7,087 bases of DNA from JBATTK01 sp049670505 (GTDB lineage Bacteria > Bacteroidota > Bacteroidia > Flavobacteriales > Flavobacteriaceae). Where the stretch lies: the NCBI GenBank assembly GCA_049670505.1, contig JBATTK010000025.1, forward strand, positions 1-7,087, read 5' to 3'. A program made the translations under genes and the position numbers. Of this stretch, positions 6,541 to 7,087 are shown one piece after another; the stretch's first letter is position 1; every line of letters starts with the position of its first letter. The notes under the pieces are model-generated. The model was not told the DNA's origin, did not search any database, and saw only the letters and a list, made by a program, of their open reading frames with translations.

Positions 6541-7087
6541 CTATTCTTCTTCCCCGGTCCTAATTTGCTTCTTCAAGGTATCGAACATTACCGGTGTCGC
6601 AATAAATAAGGAAGAGTATGTACCCACGATGATACCTACGATCATAGCGAACATGAATCCTCTAAGCGACTCCCCGCCAAAAGTGAATATCGCCAATAAT
6701 ACCACCAAAGTGGTCAAGGAAGTATTCAAGGTCCTACTCAAGGTACTGTTCAAGGCCAGGTTTACATTATTACCGGATTTCCATCCCCTTTCGCCCACAA
6801 TTTCCCTAATCCTATCGAACACCACTACGGTATCGTTCAAGGAGTATCCTATCACCGTTAATATCGCAGCAATAAAAGCTTGATCTATCTCCATATTAAA
6901 GGGCATAATTTTGCCCGTTATTGAAAAAATTCCTAGTACGATAAGTACATCGTGGAATACCGCCGCAACGGCACCCAGCGAAAACTGCCATTTACGGAAG
7001 CGTAATAATATGTACAGGAAAACCACTGCCAAAGAACCAATAATAGCGAGGAAAGCATTATTTTTAATATCATCCGCTATCGTAGGT
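6541..7087 (-). CDS. secDF: SecDF translocase, C-terminal SecF part (partial)
   Basis: SecD and SecF are inner-membrane proteins of the Sec export machine that use the proton gradient to help pull preproteins out of the channel. Only the last 181 codons are here; the frame runs without interruption off the right edge, and the stop is TAG at 6541-6543. The visible part begins PTIADDIKNNAFLAIIG, matching SecF just before its second helix, and has five hydrophobic helices (SecF TM2 to TM6). The hallmark GYSLNDTVVVFDRIRE follows the third of these. The last helix, GFMFAMIVGIIVGTYSSLFIATP, leads to a short charged tail ending in EEE. In Bacteroidetes SecD and SecF are usually fused in one chain of about 1000 residues, so secDF is the likely gene, but the SecD half is outside the window. 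A TTG at 7030-7032 is internal, not a start. The gene converges on the ABC ATPase gene, sharing a terminator. Confidence 0.93.
   Translation of the reverse strand, partial: PTIADDIKNNAFLAIIGSLAVVFLYILLRFRKWQFSLGAVAAVFHDVLIVLGIFSITGKIMPFNMEIDQAFIAAILTVIGYSLNDTVVVFDRIREIVGERGWKSGNNVNLALNSTLSRTLNTSLTTLVVLLAIFTFGGESLRGFMFAMIVGIIVGTYSSLFIATPVMFDTLKKQIRTGEEE

Noticed and set aside
6629..6883. Open frame of 84 codons on the + strand inside secDF
   Set aside because: It is antisense to clear SecF sequence with the hallmark DTVVVFDRIRE motif, so it is a shadow frame.

Overview
The window looks like chromosomal DNA from a marine-type member of the Flavobacteriaceae (Bacteroidetes). The evidence is moderate to low GC, no Shine-Dalgarno sequences before the genes, a TAnnTTTG-type promoter element, Bacteroidetes-style proteins (a SecD-SecF type C-terminus, a Lgt with an enlarged periplasmic loop, a ModF-like double ATPase) and an intergenic inverted-repeat element of a type I recall from this family. 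Genus-level placement is not possible from the sequence alone.

Layout: positions 1-165 are the leader of folE (GTP cyclohydrolase I). folE is followed after 13 bases by cysS (cysteinyl-tRNA synthetase), then after about 146 bases by the small gene yidD. A gene-free stretch of about 470 bases (2711-3182) follows. Its second half (about 2852-3098) is a nested set of inverted repeats. Then comes a tight run of four genes on the + strand: lgt (prolipoprotein diacylglyceryl transferase), a DUF192 protein with a putative lipoprotein signal, a GNAT acetyltransferase and a two-domain ABC ATPase of ModF type whose first ATPase domain has lost its catalytic residues. A symmetric hairpin terminator separates this run from the convergent secDF gene, of which only the C-terminal SecF part is inside the window.

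How the genes fit together: FolE and CysS are housekeeping enzymes (pterin synthesis; tRNA charging). YidD, Lgt, the DUF192 protein and SecDF share an envelope-biogenesis theme: membrane-protein insertion, lipoprotein maturation and Sec export. The DUF192 protein is a likely substrate of the Lgt encoded directly upstream. The ABC ATPase has no membrane partner here, so a transport role cannot be assumed.

I found no defence system, mobile element with a transposase, CRISPR array, tRNA or rRNA. The region is mostly ordinary core genome. The items most worth a second look are the nested inverted-repeat element between yidD and lgt, and the asymmetric double ATPase.
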